A stretch of DNA of 34,793 nt from an uncultured Nitrosomonas sp. (GTDB lineage Bacteria; Pseudomonadota; Gammaproteobacteria; Burkholderiales; Nitrosomonadaceae): the NCBI GenBank assembly GCA_902826055.1, contig CADEDJ010000034.1, forward strand, positions 1-34,793, written 5' to 3'. The translations under genes were made by a program, and so were the position numbers. Positions 1 to 7,704 of the stretch are shown in pieces; positions within the stretch are counted from its first letter, which is position 1; each line of letters starts with the position of its first letter. Under the pieces are notes generated by a model. The model saw only the letters and a program-made list of their open reading frames with translations, was not told where the DNA came from and made no database searches.

Positions 1-2096
1 GTGCCTAACAAGAGCATGATGAAGAGATAAAATTTCCACGGACTTTTCTTTTCAGCATAAGGATCTACTAACGAGCGTTGAGCGCCAGGCGGTAGAGTAG
101 CCATTTTTGTAAGCGATGCGCCGAATGGAATATTGATAATTGCACGCGTATTGACCGCCCAGCCATTGCCATCCAGTAGCGGTGCTAAGTTTCGCTTGCG
201 CAATTTGAGGAAAGCAAGAAGAACTGACGGACCGGAGATTAATAAAATCAACCCCAGAATAGCCAATGGCATTTGCCACCAATTCAAACTGATAAAACCG
301 GTGACCACTGATGCAATCGCAGTGCCAATAGCACCTATTGCCAAGCCAATTGCAGCAAAAATTCCTGCAAATTTGCCGACATCAAAGGGTGGGGGAGGTG
401 CTTTGGTTGCTTCTACTGTTTGTGTGGTATTTGCAATACCTGATGCTGCTTGATCTTGTACTGCTTTTTCGCGAGCACTAGCCATTTTCTCGATTTGTTC
501 GCCAATCATTTTGCCGATGCGTTTGTAAGGATACCAAAAGGCCTGGCGGACACTAATGGGGTGTTCGATGATTTTAACAATAGTTGCATCCCAATCCTGA
601 CCCTTACGATCGTAAAAAATACCATTGCGACCGACCATCAAATTATCAGCATCACCATTGGTAAAAGCTGCGGCGATATTGATTTTTTTGTTGATATCAT
701 CGCGACGCTGACATTCACAATAGGCAATATAAGTACCGCTTAAGCTGGCCATACCGCTGTGAGCATTGATGTCAGCTACATTCAAGCAGAAATCACAACT
801 GCGGCCATCTAAGAATAGTGTTCCTGCTTGAAATATCGCTTTATTTTGAGCAGTGTAAAAATCGCGAAATGAAACAAAATTATTCAATAATTGAAAAAGA
901 TCACGATGATAGCGAATTAATTTTTCGACAGAGTTAATAGCATCTGATGCACTAGCGAGAGATTTGTCTTTGTGAATCAGTGTCATGATTTTTTCTTGAT
1001 AGCCACCAGCCAAAATAGCGCGTACACGGGTGATCGTCAGACTCTCAACAATGGCACCACGCTTGGTTTCTAACCATGCTTGGTGGGCAGAGAATTTTTT
1101 ACATATTTTTTGCCATTCCTCACCGCTGAGGTTTTCTTTTTTGCCCAATAATGGATTGACAACTTTAGTTTTAAATTCAGTGATGGCCGCTATCCACGCA
1201 GGATTAATTCCTGTTTCCAGAGGAAGGGGAATTTTTGCTTCGATTTTAGCTAAAGGTAGCGAGGCAACCTGTTCGGAATCAGCCGATAAATTTTTGCTTG
1301 CAAAGGCTTCGTATTCTGACAATGCTGGATTCAGAGGATCTCCCGCACGCGAATCGAATTCCGCCAAATAGCAGCGGGTAAAGTAGTCATCAATTTTAAT
1401 TTTGACGCTATCAAATGCAACTTTCGCTGCTTCAGTTTCTTTACCTAGCACGAGTATATTCGATTCGTTGTGCTCAGCTTCTTGCCACCATTCAGAAAAA
1501 GCTGTGGCTTCTGTGAAAAATTGATTAAGTCTTTCTTCAGAAATACCAGGTAAGCCTGAGCGATCTTCTTCAGAACCGACACACGTAATAATTTCTTCAA
1601 TGACAGCTTGTGTGTCCGCATCTGCAGCGGCACTTGCAGGAATAATGCCGTCCCCGTTAAATTTTGTACTGGCAAAAATCTTATTTAAATCTGCAGTATC
1701 ATCGACAGTAATGGTTTCTTCATCTTTTTTGCCAATATTCAGTAAAACTTGTTTGGCAGAGGTAAACAACGCGTTACCTTCTGGTGTGCTAGTATCAATC
1801 GCACTTAAGGGAAGAACATCCAATCCTTTGGCAATATCTTCGGGGTTTTTAAGTACAGATGCAATCCAGTTAACTGCTGCGATGATTTCCGGTACGCGGA
1901 TGTGGCCATCGTTATCGCCGTCGATAAATTCTAACGTTTTTGTGTCAAATTCAAGATTATTAATCGGGCAGCTGAGCGCTGCCCAAAGTTTCGGATCGAG
2001 CTCGCCAAGCGATTTTAAATCATCGGCTGTTTCCAGGCGCACTTGGTCAAAACCACCGGAACGGAAGAATCGCCATTTATGTATTGTGTTGTTCAT
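1..2096 (-). CDS. Large membrane protein of unknown family with EF-hand loop and Cys cluster (3' end beyond window)
   Basis: This reading frame is open without a stop from the ATG at 2096 to the left edge, about 698 codons, so the C-terminus lies outside the window. A good Shine-Dalgarno (AAGGGGAA) sits just upstream of the ATG. Residues 59-70 form a textbook EF-hand calcium loop (DGDNDGHIRVPE). Around residues 145-152 there is a partial second loop (FNGDG). C434, C437, C460 and C462 make a CxxC...CxC cluster that could bind a metal. The first ~560 residues look soluble. A proline-rich linker (APPPPF) leads to hydrophobic segments at about 573-600 and 605-630, and another begins near 684. I do not recognise a named family. 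Calcium binding is inferred from the motif alone. The existence of the gene is certain because shadow frames on the plus strand are short and unlike real proteins. Confidence 0.85.
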   Translation of the reverse strand, partial: MNNTIHKWRFFRSGGFDQVRLETADDLKSLGELDPKLWAALSCPINNLEFDTKTLEFIDGDNDGHIRVPEIIAAVNWIASVLKNPEDIAKGLDVLPLSAIDTSTPEGNALFTSAKQVLLNIGKKDEETITVDDTADLNKIFASTKFNGDGIIPASAAADADTQAVIEEIITCVGSEEDRSGLPGISEERLNQFFTEATAFSEWWQEAEHNESNILVLGKETEAAKVAFDSVKIKIDDYFTRCYLAEFDSRAGDPLNPALSEYEAFASKNLSADSEQVASLPLAKIEAKIPLPLETGINPAWIAAITEFKTKVVNPLLGKKENLSGEEWQKICKKFSAHQAWLETKRGAIVESLTITRVRAILAGGYQEKIMTLIHKDKSLASASDAINSVEKLIRYHRDLFQLLNNFVSFRDFYTAQNKAIFQAGTLFLDGRSCDFCLNVADINAHSGMASLSGTYIAYCECQRRDDINKKINIAAAFTNGDADNLMVGRNGIFYDRKGQDWDATIVKIIEHPISVRQAFWYPYKRIGKMIGEQIEKMASAREKAVQDQAASGIANTTQTVEATKAPPPPFDVGKFAGIFAAIGLAIGAIGTAIASVVTGFISLNWWQMPLAILGLILLISGPSVLLAFLKLRKRNLAPLLDGNGWAVNTRAIINIPFGASLTKMATLPPGAQRSLVDPYAEKKSPWKFYLFIMLLLG

Positions 2097-2244
2097 GATT
2101 TTCCCCTTTTTCCTGAGTGTAAATTGCTCATAAATTGCTTTTTAAATCATGTTTTTTATTACGCTTATATTTTTTATAATAATGTTGATATAAGATTATT
2201 ATTTTGGTAATTAATCGTCATTAAATCAGATGGTTTGTTCTTTT

Positions 2245-2955
2245 TTATTGGCTTCGAGAAAGACAAGCGGTTACATGGTTGCGGAAAAACTCTCCTGTGA
2301 GTCCAAGAATATCTGCCTCATTTTCACAAATTTTTGATCGAGAATGTTTTTTAGAATCACTATCTGATTCAAGGCGAACCGGAAGTTGCTGAACACTGCT
2401 GGAGTGTAGCGCACTAGCCGCTGAAAGTGATTCTACATCAAGACGTACACGAACTATACCACTAGCGCCTAAGTTTAATTGGTTCGCAGCTTGCTTTGAC
2501 AAATTGATAATTCGATCACCTCCTCCTCCCCAGCGATCATTGATACGAACCACAACTTGTTGATTGGTCTTTAGGTTAGTAACCCGGACACTACTTCCGA
2601 AAGGTATTGTGCGATGAGCGGCGGTTAATTGTTCAGGATCATAAGGTTCACCACTTGCAGTAGTCCGTCCCTCCATCTCTGTTGCATAATAGGTTGCCAT
2701 ACCAATTTCCGTAGGCCAAGACGAGTCTTGCACTGAACTTTTTGTACCTTCCAAAGTACCGGAAGGCATCGCAACTTGTTTTTTTGTAAATTCAGTTGGC
2801 AGTGGTATGTCATTGTCTATTCTCTGTTCGTTAACCTGATTAGGTACAATTTGACTCATCTCATATGAGAGGGTGGCCGCAGTGTTAGATTCTGGTGTTG
2901 TTGAACATCCACAGATGACTGAAGCGACAAAACAAGCGATAAAAATTTTTTTCAC
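2245..2955 (-). CDS. rlpA: RlpA-like septal ring lipoprotein (putative lytic transglycosylase)
   Basis: A 236-residue lipoprotein: a basic, hydrophobic signal ends in a lipobox (ICGC) with the acylated cysteine at C17. After a low-complexity linker, residues 82-175 form the double-psi beta-barrel of RlpA. In studied RlpA proteins a Glu, a His and an Asp are needed to cleave naked, stem-peptide-free glycan strands. The matching residues here are E103 (SGE), H114 (AAH) and D140 (INDR), with the family spacing of 11 and 26. The usual GPF-type segment after the NDR motif is replaced by W plus four glycines, at unchanged length. There is no SPOR domain; the C-terminal ~60 residues are unrelated to SPOR and include three cysteines. 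The start is GTG, chosen because the signal peptide begins there; no strong ribosome site is visible. It probably acts at the outer membrane inner face. Confidence 0.85.
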   Translation of the reverse strand: MKKIFIACFVASVICGCSTTPESNTAATLSYEMSQIVPNQVNEQRIDNDIPLPTEFTKKQVAMPSGTLEGTKSSVQDSSWPTEIGMATYYATEMEGRTTASGEPYDPEQLTAAHRTIPFGSSVRVTNLKTNQQVVVRINDRWGGGGDRIINLSKQAANQLNLGASGIVRVRLDVESLSAASALHSSSVQQLPVRLESDSDSKKHSRSKICENEADILGLTGEFFRNHVTACLSRSQ

Positions 2956-3346
2956 AGCGATACAATTAGAATTAGTTATTATTTTTTATAATAATTCTAT
3001 CATTATTGTAAGAATTATCCTATGCCTTTTAACAGAGCCACTAAGGACAGTGATATGACCAATGACCGTTAATTCGTGTGGCAAATTTCTTAATTTACCT
3101 TAAACTTTGGAAGTGATCAAAGCAATGCATTTCGTGAAGAAACTGATGTGATAATCCATTAACCCTGGTGCAGCTTGTATAGCTTGATATGTTACTCAGA
3201 TTGCATGCTTGCTGTTTTAAAGTCATATATAATTAACTTCAATTTTTTAAAACCATATCAGGCAATTAGGTGTTTTGGTATAAGTCTAGAAAGATTAGAT
3301 TAATGTGTTATGCAATGTTAGTTTCTAAAAAAGGGTCTTCAATTGT
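2956..3346. other. Intergenic region with no gene recognised
   Basis: This 391-base AT-rich stretch separates the minus-strand RlpA-like gene from the plus-strand DUF2798-like gene, so it should contain promoters for both. I see no open frame with a ribosome site, no strong hairpin and no repeat in it. Confidence 0.5.
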
Positions 3347-3568
3347 ATGAAACAGAAGATTTTAGCGCATTGCATTTATAGTTTGATGATGTCAATAACG
3401 ATGACTGGTTGCGTATCTGCGACAGTTACCTTGGTAAATATCGGATTCTCAGATACTTATTTTCGTGAATGGTTTTACGCTTGGGGTATTGCTTTTCCTA
3501 TTGGCTTTGCTCTTTTACTGATACTATCGCCGTTGTTCAGAAGAATTGTGAATTCAATAACTGAATAA
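3347..3568 (+). CDS. Small two-helix membrane protein, DUF2798-like
   Basis: A 73-residue protein with two hydrophobic helices, about residues 8-30 and 44-64. A short polar loop between them includes FREWFYAWG, and the tail is basic (FRRIVNS). The size, the helix-loop-helix layout and the pattern 'W..AW.IAFPIGF' ahead of helix 2 fit the DUF2798 family of small inner-membrane proteins, whose function is not known. A GGG-containing ribosome site lies somewhat far upstream of the ATG. The gene stands alone: both flanking genes are on the other strand. Confidence 0.7.
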   Translation: MKQKILAHCIYSLMMSITMTGCVSATVTLVNIGFSDTYFREWFYAWGIAFPIGFALLLILSPLFRRIVNSITE

Positions 3569-3660
3569 TCAGGATATTGATTTTTTGTGACAATCCCAGT
3601 CAGCAAAAAGGAAATGTCTATTTCTATTTAAAAATTGCGCGGAATTAATTCGCTACCGAC

Positions 3661-4905
3661 CTAAGAATCAAACAAATTAATCATACAGTTAATAAACCCT
3701 GCAGCATCGGTATGATGACAAAAAAATAACACACTAATAATTAGAGAAATCATTGAAATGATCAAAACTGTAACGGGCACTCGCAAGCTCTTTTGAGTAT
3801 ATTTTTCTTTGATTTCATTGGCAATTTCTTCGTAAGATGGAGCCGTATCGCTAATATGTATTCTCGGATCAATAGGCATTGGGCTGGTTTCAATATTTGC
3901 CGCTGGTGAAGTTTGTTTTATTTCTTCGTCAACCGATGAGACATTTTGTTTTTTAAGAGGATTAAGCGTTTCAGCGGGTTGTGTTTGGGAAGAAATTTCT
4001 GTTTCTTCAGCAGGGAATTCTTGATTCACTACTGCGCGTGCCTCTCGGCTTTTTCTTTCTTGGCTCTTTAATGAAATAATGTAATGAAAAACGTCTGTTC
4101 GCAATCCAAGCCGTTGTGTAGCTTCATAGATATCATGTGCATCAACAACAGCTTTTTCACGCTCAAAAGCAACGCTAAATGCTCTGTCACATAATGAATT
4201 GATTGTTCGAGGTGTTCCGCCAGCTTGGAATGCGATACCAAGCGCTTCCCATCCTGTATCGGATATGAGTTCACCCGAACCACCAGCGACTTTAAGGCGA
4301 TGCAATATATATTTTTGTGTAGCATCGGAATTCATACGTCCGAGTGTTTCAAGCGCGGCGATTCGTTGTTTAAAAGGTTCTAGCGCCGGTCTATTGATCA
4401 TTTCCAATAACTCTTCTTGGCCGAGTAACAACAATTGGATGAGCTTAATCGATCCTTCTTCGAGGTTATTTAATAAACGAATGCCATTAATCACATCGTC
4501 CGACATTAAATGCGATTCATCAATGATTATTAGACATTTTTTTCCTGCAGAATTTATTTCTAGTAACGCATTGCGAATATCCCGCATAACAAAAGTCTTT
4601 TCCGATGACAAAGGATGCAATCCCAGCTCTTGCGCAAGAAATAAATAGAGATCACTGCTGTTTGCAGGCGGTTCCGCCATCCAAATTAATTTAACGTCAT
4701 CAGGGAAATCCGCCTTTATCATTTGGCTGAGTGTCGTTTTACCAGAACCAATAGGACCGGTTACAACAATTAATCCGCGGCCACTCTGCAATGATCCTGA
4801 TATTTGTTTGCGAATACGTGCATGATCACCTTGGTTATAAAAAAACAAGGGATCCGGGACATTCTCAAATGGTAGCTTCTGGAGGTTAAAATGGCTTGTA
4901 TACAT
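3661..4905 (-). CDS. ExeA/GspA-like AAA ATPase with C-terminal membrane anchor
   Basis: A 414-residue ATPase that starts with the 'Y...F.L...PF...PDP.F' signature of ExeA/GspA-type AAA proteins. Walker A is GPIGSGKTT (residues 50-58) and Walker B is LIIIDESH (D129, E130). The AAA region ends near residue 270 and includes the GGTPRTINSLCDRA segment typical of the family. A Pro/Glu/Thr-rich linker then leads to one hydrophobic helix at about 383-402 and a very short tail. ExeA itself continues past its membrane helix into a peptidoglycan-binding domain, which is absent here. The gene starts 5 bases after the stop of the OmpA-domain gene and its ribosome site (AAGGAG) lies inside that gene's end, so the two are almost certainly co-expressed. 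No type II secretion gene is visible. A role in energy-dependent remodelling of an envelope complex is inference. Confidence 0.85.
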   Translation of the reverse strand: MYTSHFNLQKLPFENVPDPLFFYNQGDHARIRKQISGSLQSGRGLIVVTGPIGSGKTTLSQMIKADFPDDVKLIWMAEPPANSSDLYLFLAQELGLHPLSSEKTFVMRDIRNALLEINSAGKKCLIIIDESHLMSDDVINGIRLLNNLEEGSIKLIQLLLLGQEELLEMINRPALEPFKQRIAALETLGRMNSDATQKYILHRLKVAGGSGELISDTGWEALGIAFQAGGTPRTINSLCDRAFSVAFEREKAVVDAHDIYEATQRLGLRTDVFHYIISLKSQERKSREARAVVNQEFPAEETEISSQTQPAETLNPLKKQNVSSVDEEIKQTSPAANIETSPMPIDPRIHISDTAPSYEEIANEIKEKYTQKSLRVPVTVLIISMISLIISVLFFCHHTDAAGFINCMINLFDS

Positions 4906-4910
4906 GTGAA

Positions 4911-5630
4911 TTAATTTTCTCCTTCTTTAAGCAGTAATTTTACTTCGACCCTGCGATTCTTAGCTCTGCCTTGTTCGGTTCTATTAGTGTCTATGGGACG
5001 AGTATCGCCATAACCGATAACGGATATCGATTCTGATGGTATGCCACGGGAAATTAAAATGTCTGCAATAGCTTTCGCCCTGAGTATTGATAAGTCCATA
5101 TTATTTTTGTGCAATTTGCCAGTTGGAATATTATCGGTGTGTCCTTCAATAATTATCTGGCTATTTGGAAATACTGATATTTCATTGATCAGTTTTTCAA
5201 TCTTTGAAGCAGCAGTATCATTGATGACGGCATGGCCGGAGCGAAATGTTTGCCCGCCAAAAATCGTCAAAATTGTTGGATGATCTTCAATTGCCTTGGT
5301 TTTAGTGTCGTTGCTTTTTTCTTCTGATGTAATGCCTCGATTTTCAAGATGTGCAACATTTACTTCTTGGCTTGTAGATTTAACCGCATTCGCATCTGAT
5401 GGTTCAATAGCTGCGGTAGAATTTTCAACGACTGCATCGGGTTCAGTCATCGGCTCTTCATTTTGAGTTTGATCTGTGGGATTGAGCGTGACCGGTGTTT
5501 CTGTTGAGGGTACAGTGATAAGCGGCGTATGAACTATAGGTGTCTGAACCGGCAGTTCAAACGCTCTATACATAATTAAGGCGGATAGGGTAAAAAAAAT
5601 AATGGATAGTCCAATAATTATGAAATGCAT
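4911..5630 (-). CDS. OmpA/MotB-domain peptidoglycan-binding protein, inner-membrane anchored
   Basis: A 239-residue protein with an uncleaved-looking N-terminal helix (about residues 3-22). A Pro/Thr/Glu-rich linker follows to about residue 115, then a C-terminal OmpA-like domain (about 118-235). The domain carries the family motifs IIIEGHTDN, LSILRAKAIADIL, VIGYGDTRPI and the closing NRRVEV, which bind diaminopimelate in peptidoglycan in characterised members. The topology resembles MotB or TolR/Pal-like anchors rather than an OmpA barrel. It is the first gene of a two-gene unit with the ExeA-like ATPase 5 bases downstream. That partner lacks its own peptidoglycan-binding domain, so this protein may supply the function in trans (inference). 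The ribosome site is weak. Confidence 0.85.
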   Translation of the reverse strand: MHFIIIGLSIIFFTLSALIMYRAFELPVQTPIVHTPLITVPSTETPVTLNPTDQTQNEEPMTEPDAVVENSTAAIEPSDANAVKSTSQEVNVAHLENRGITSEEKSNDTKTKAIEDHPTILTIFGGQTFRSGHAVINDTAASKIEKLINEISVFPNSQIIIEGHTDNIPTGKLHKNNMDLSILRAKAIADILISRGIPSESISVIGYGDTRPIDTNRTEQGRAKNRRVEVKLLLKEGEN

Positions 5631-6179
5631 AATAATAAGCCACTCAATTTAATATGTTTTAAACGGAAATGTGTATTAACGGACTCAAAGCTGCCATTTT
5701 AACGCAGTAATTAACGGCTTGCTGCTATGAATAAAAGTATTTATCTAGCGTTTTAAAATGAATTAATGATTATTCAAGCGCATATGCACTGTTTATGGAT
5801 TTTAAGCACGGTATTGCATCTTAGCTTAGCATAGTTATATACATTCTGTATAAAGCTTGAATGAAAATACCGCCAAGAGAACAATGCAATTAAACAAGCT
5901 TTGAATAAGCATCTATGCCTGTGCGAGATGCTGTGATCGATGCTGCTCGGAAACTCGCGATCTCACCGGGTAATCAATTTGATTGAAAAAGCTTTCTTTA
6001 TGGGTGCGGCGGGTGACATCAAATGCTAAAAAGCGCATAGATCCCAATTTAATCGCATGATTCAAGATGGAATTGTATCACTTGCATCTCATCAATCCGA
6101 ATATGTTTCGTGAGTTAGATTAACCAATGAACTGTTGAATGCGAAATGCAGCTAAACCGGCTGATATTGATAATGACAT
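5631..6179. other. Sparse intergenic stretch, possibly a decayed gene
   Basis: About 550 bases without a convincing gene. An 8-base inverted repeat (AAAGCTTG at 5852, CAAGCTTT at 5895) flanks an AT-rich segment. Between 5913 and 6038 the minus strand has a 41-codon frame starting MRFLAFDVTRRT. It can be extended upstream to about 55 codons without an ATG and has a poorly placed ribosome site. Its composition looks protein-like, so it could be the remains of a gene, but I cannot name it. Confidence 0.35.
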
Positions 6180-6281
6180 TTACAGTGGTGTGGCGTGAAC
6201 GGGAAGGTTTGCCAATATAACCACCATCACAAGAAAATATGCCAGTTGTACGATATAGAGCCACCAATTGCTATTGTTCAT
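6180..6281 (-). CDS. Putative 33-residue single-helix membrane microprotein
   Basis: A minus-strand frame of 33 codons plus TAA. It starts at an ATG with a very good ribosome site (AGGA, 9 bases of spacing). The peptide begins MNNSNWWLYIVQLAYF, has one hydrophobic helix (about residues 6-26) and ends with a short polar tail. This is the layout of bacterial membrane microproteins that modulate larger membrane complexes. No family is recognised and no partner gene is adjacent: the gene stands alone between the OmpA-domain gene and the HDOD gene. The call rests on the ribosome site, the clean helix and the lack of any competing gene. Chance occurrence in AT-rich DNA is possible. Confidence 0.45.
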   Translation of the reverse strand: MNNSNWWLYIVQLAYFLVMVVILANLPVHATPL

Positions 6282-6545
6282 TTTGCGATTTCCTGATGAT
6301 TTTTGATCGACCGGATAGCTAATTGGGTAACGCGATAAGACTTTTTATACACGTAAATGCCCCAATAAATTATTTGTCTTAGCATTATAAAAAGGGGTAG
6401 CGAAAGAGATGTCATAAATAAAAGCAGAAAAGACGGTATTTATTGACTTTCAGTCTAATCTAAATATGCAATGTTGATATTGCTAAATTCTTTCTGCAAG
6501 TACTTGAAAGTAAAAGTGACGGATTCTGGTTGCTGTATTGCCTGA

Positions 6546-7421
6546 TTACGCAGCATTGGCAAGTTGCATGCTCCGTGTAGCAACAATCGCAATTTCTTCC
6601 GAAATAGAGTCTGCCTCGTTAGGTGCTATGCCAAGATCCATCCATTCTTGCGCGGTGATTTCTGCTGCGGTCAGTTCGTTAATTGCAAAATTTGTGAGTA
6701 ATTTTTCAACAATATTGACGAGCCTTACAAGTAAATACCCAACTTCTGCATCAGCATTTTCTGGCGCATGATGATGGCGTATTACTGCAATGATTTCGGC
6801 AGGTAATCCCCAGTGTGCCCCAAGTTTTGCACCGATTTCACCATGATGCATACCCAGCAATTCGTGTTCTATTTTTAACAGTGATGTCGTTGTGGGAGCG
6901 GTATTCAATCGTGTATGCAAGGTGTCACTAAGATCTTTGGCAATGAAATTCAATGCGTTATAGCCAATATCATGTAACAATCCTGCAAGGAAAATTTGTT
7001 CATCTACCGGACGTTTTTGTGCGGGCATGCGTTTTGCGACGGCACGCATTGCAGAGGCTATCGTTATGCTATGGGTCCACAGATCTGCGGATTTTAATTT
7101 TCCTTCTGTTGGCTGAGCAAAAGCTGATAAAGTGGCCATGCCTATAGCTACTGATTTGATTTGTGCGAGTCCCAATCGCATAGCTGCATCATTAATTGAC
7201 GAAATAATGCCTGGAGAGCCAAATAAAGAAGCATTGGATAAGCCGATGATTCGAGCAGAAATCTGCGGATCCTGTGCAATGAGTTTAAGTAATTGAGCTT
7301 CACCCTCGTCCGTATCCAATCTCAAAGCCAGCATTCTTTTTGCAATAACTGGCATAGCAGGTAACGTATCAATGCGTTCAAGTGATTGCTTTAAATCGGC
7401 ACTATTAACACTATTAAACAT
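6546..7421 (-). CDS. HDOD-domain signalling protein
   Basis: A 291-residue soluble protein made almost entirely of an HDOD domain (about residues 10-215), a relative of HD phosphohydrolases found in bacterial signalling proteins. Diagnostic features are the opening LPAMPVIAKRML, then DPQISARIIGLSNAS, then INDAAMRLGLAQIKSVAI, then the HD-like LAGLLHDIGYNAL and the later EIIAVIRHHH. The HD pair is present, but HDOD proteins usually lack the full metal site, so enzymatic activity should not be assumed. The ATG has a good ribosome site (AAAGGGA). The gene is divergent from the CHASE hybrid kinase, with 283 bases between them, so the two may be controlled together (inference). Confidence 0.9.
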   Translation of the reverse strand: MFNSVNSADLKQSLERIDTLPAMPVIAKRMLALRLDTDEGEAQLLKLIAQDPQISARIIGLSNASLFGSPGIISSINDAAMRLGLAQIKSVAIGMATLSAFAQPTEGKLKSADLWTHSITIASAMRAVAKRMPAQKRPVDEQIFLAGLLHDIGYNALNFIAKDLSDTLHTRLNTAPTTTSLLKIEHELLGMHHGEIGAKLGAHWGLPAEIIAVIRHHHAPENADAEVGYLLVRLVNIVEKLLTNFAINELTAAEITAQEWMDLGIAPNEADSISEEIAIVATRSMQLANAA

Positions 7422-7704
7422 GGAGATCCCTTTATAAATACGCTTGTTTCTTCAATCATTCACCTAGGTGTATTTGCATTACCCATAATCTATGCAGAAA
7501 TAGCAGATGAGTACGCTATACTACTTATCGAAATTCGTGCAAAGCATATAATGTCTAATAAAATCAATTACTAATGTTATTGGCAAGAATGGATACGCAT
7601 GATTATAGAAGTGCTTCAGTGACGTGCATTAAACAATAAGCGATGTGAAAAGTGATCTTTTTTTAAAATGCTTTTTTAACAAAGCTTACCTTGGGCTCTG
7701 ACAT
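7422..7704. promoter_or_regulatory. Divergent intergenic region with a 10-bp perfect palindrome
   Basis: This region separates the divergent HDOD and hybrid-kinase genes and must hold both promoters. The sequence CACCTAGGTG at 7461-7470 is a perfect 10-base palindrome about 40 bases upstream of the HDOD start codon. It could be an operator half of a dimeric regulator, but a single short palindrome is weak evidence. No precise -35/-10 pair is assigned. Confidence 0.3.

Noticed and set aside
133..2133. Several plus-strand open frames of 97-177 codons
   Set aside because: They are shadows of the minus-strand reading frame that runs unbroken from 2096 to the left edge, which has a proper ribosome site and a recognisable EF-hand; the plus-strand products lack any coherent features.
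4199..4648. Plus-strand open frame of 149 codons
   Set aside because: Lies wholly opposite the ExeA-like ATPase, which carries intact Walker motifs.
5852..5902. Inverted repeat AAAGCTTG / CAAGCTTT considered as an operator or attachment site
   Set aside because: Arms of 8 bases around a 35-base AT-rich segment are expected by chance and no integrase or regulator lies nearby.
5913..6038. 41-codon minus-strand frame
   Set aside because: Poorly placed ribosome site and no recognised similarity; kept only as a possible remnant.
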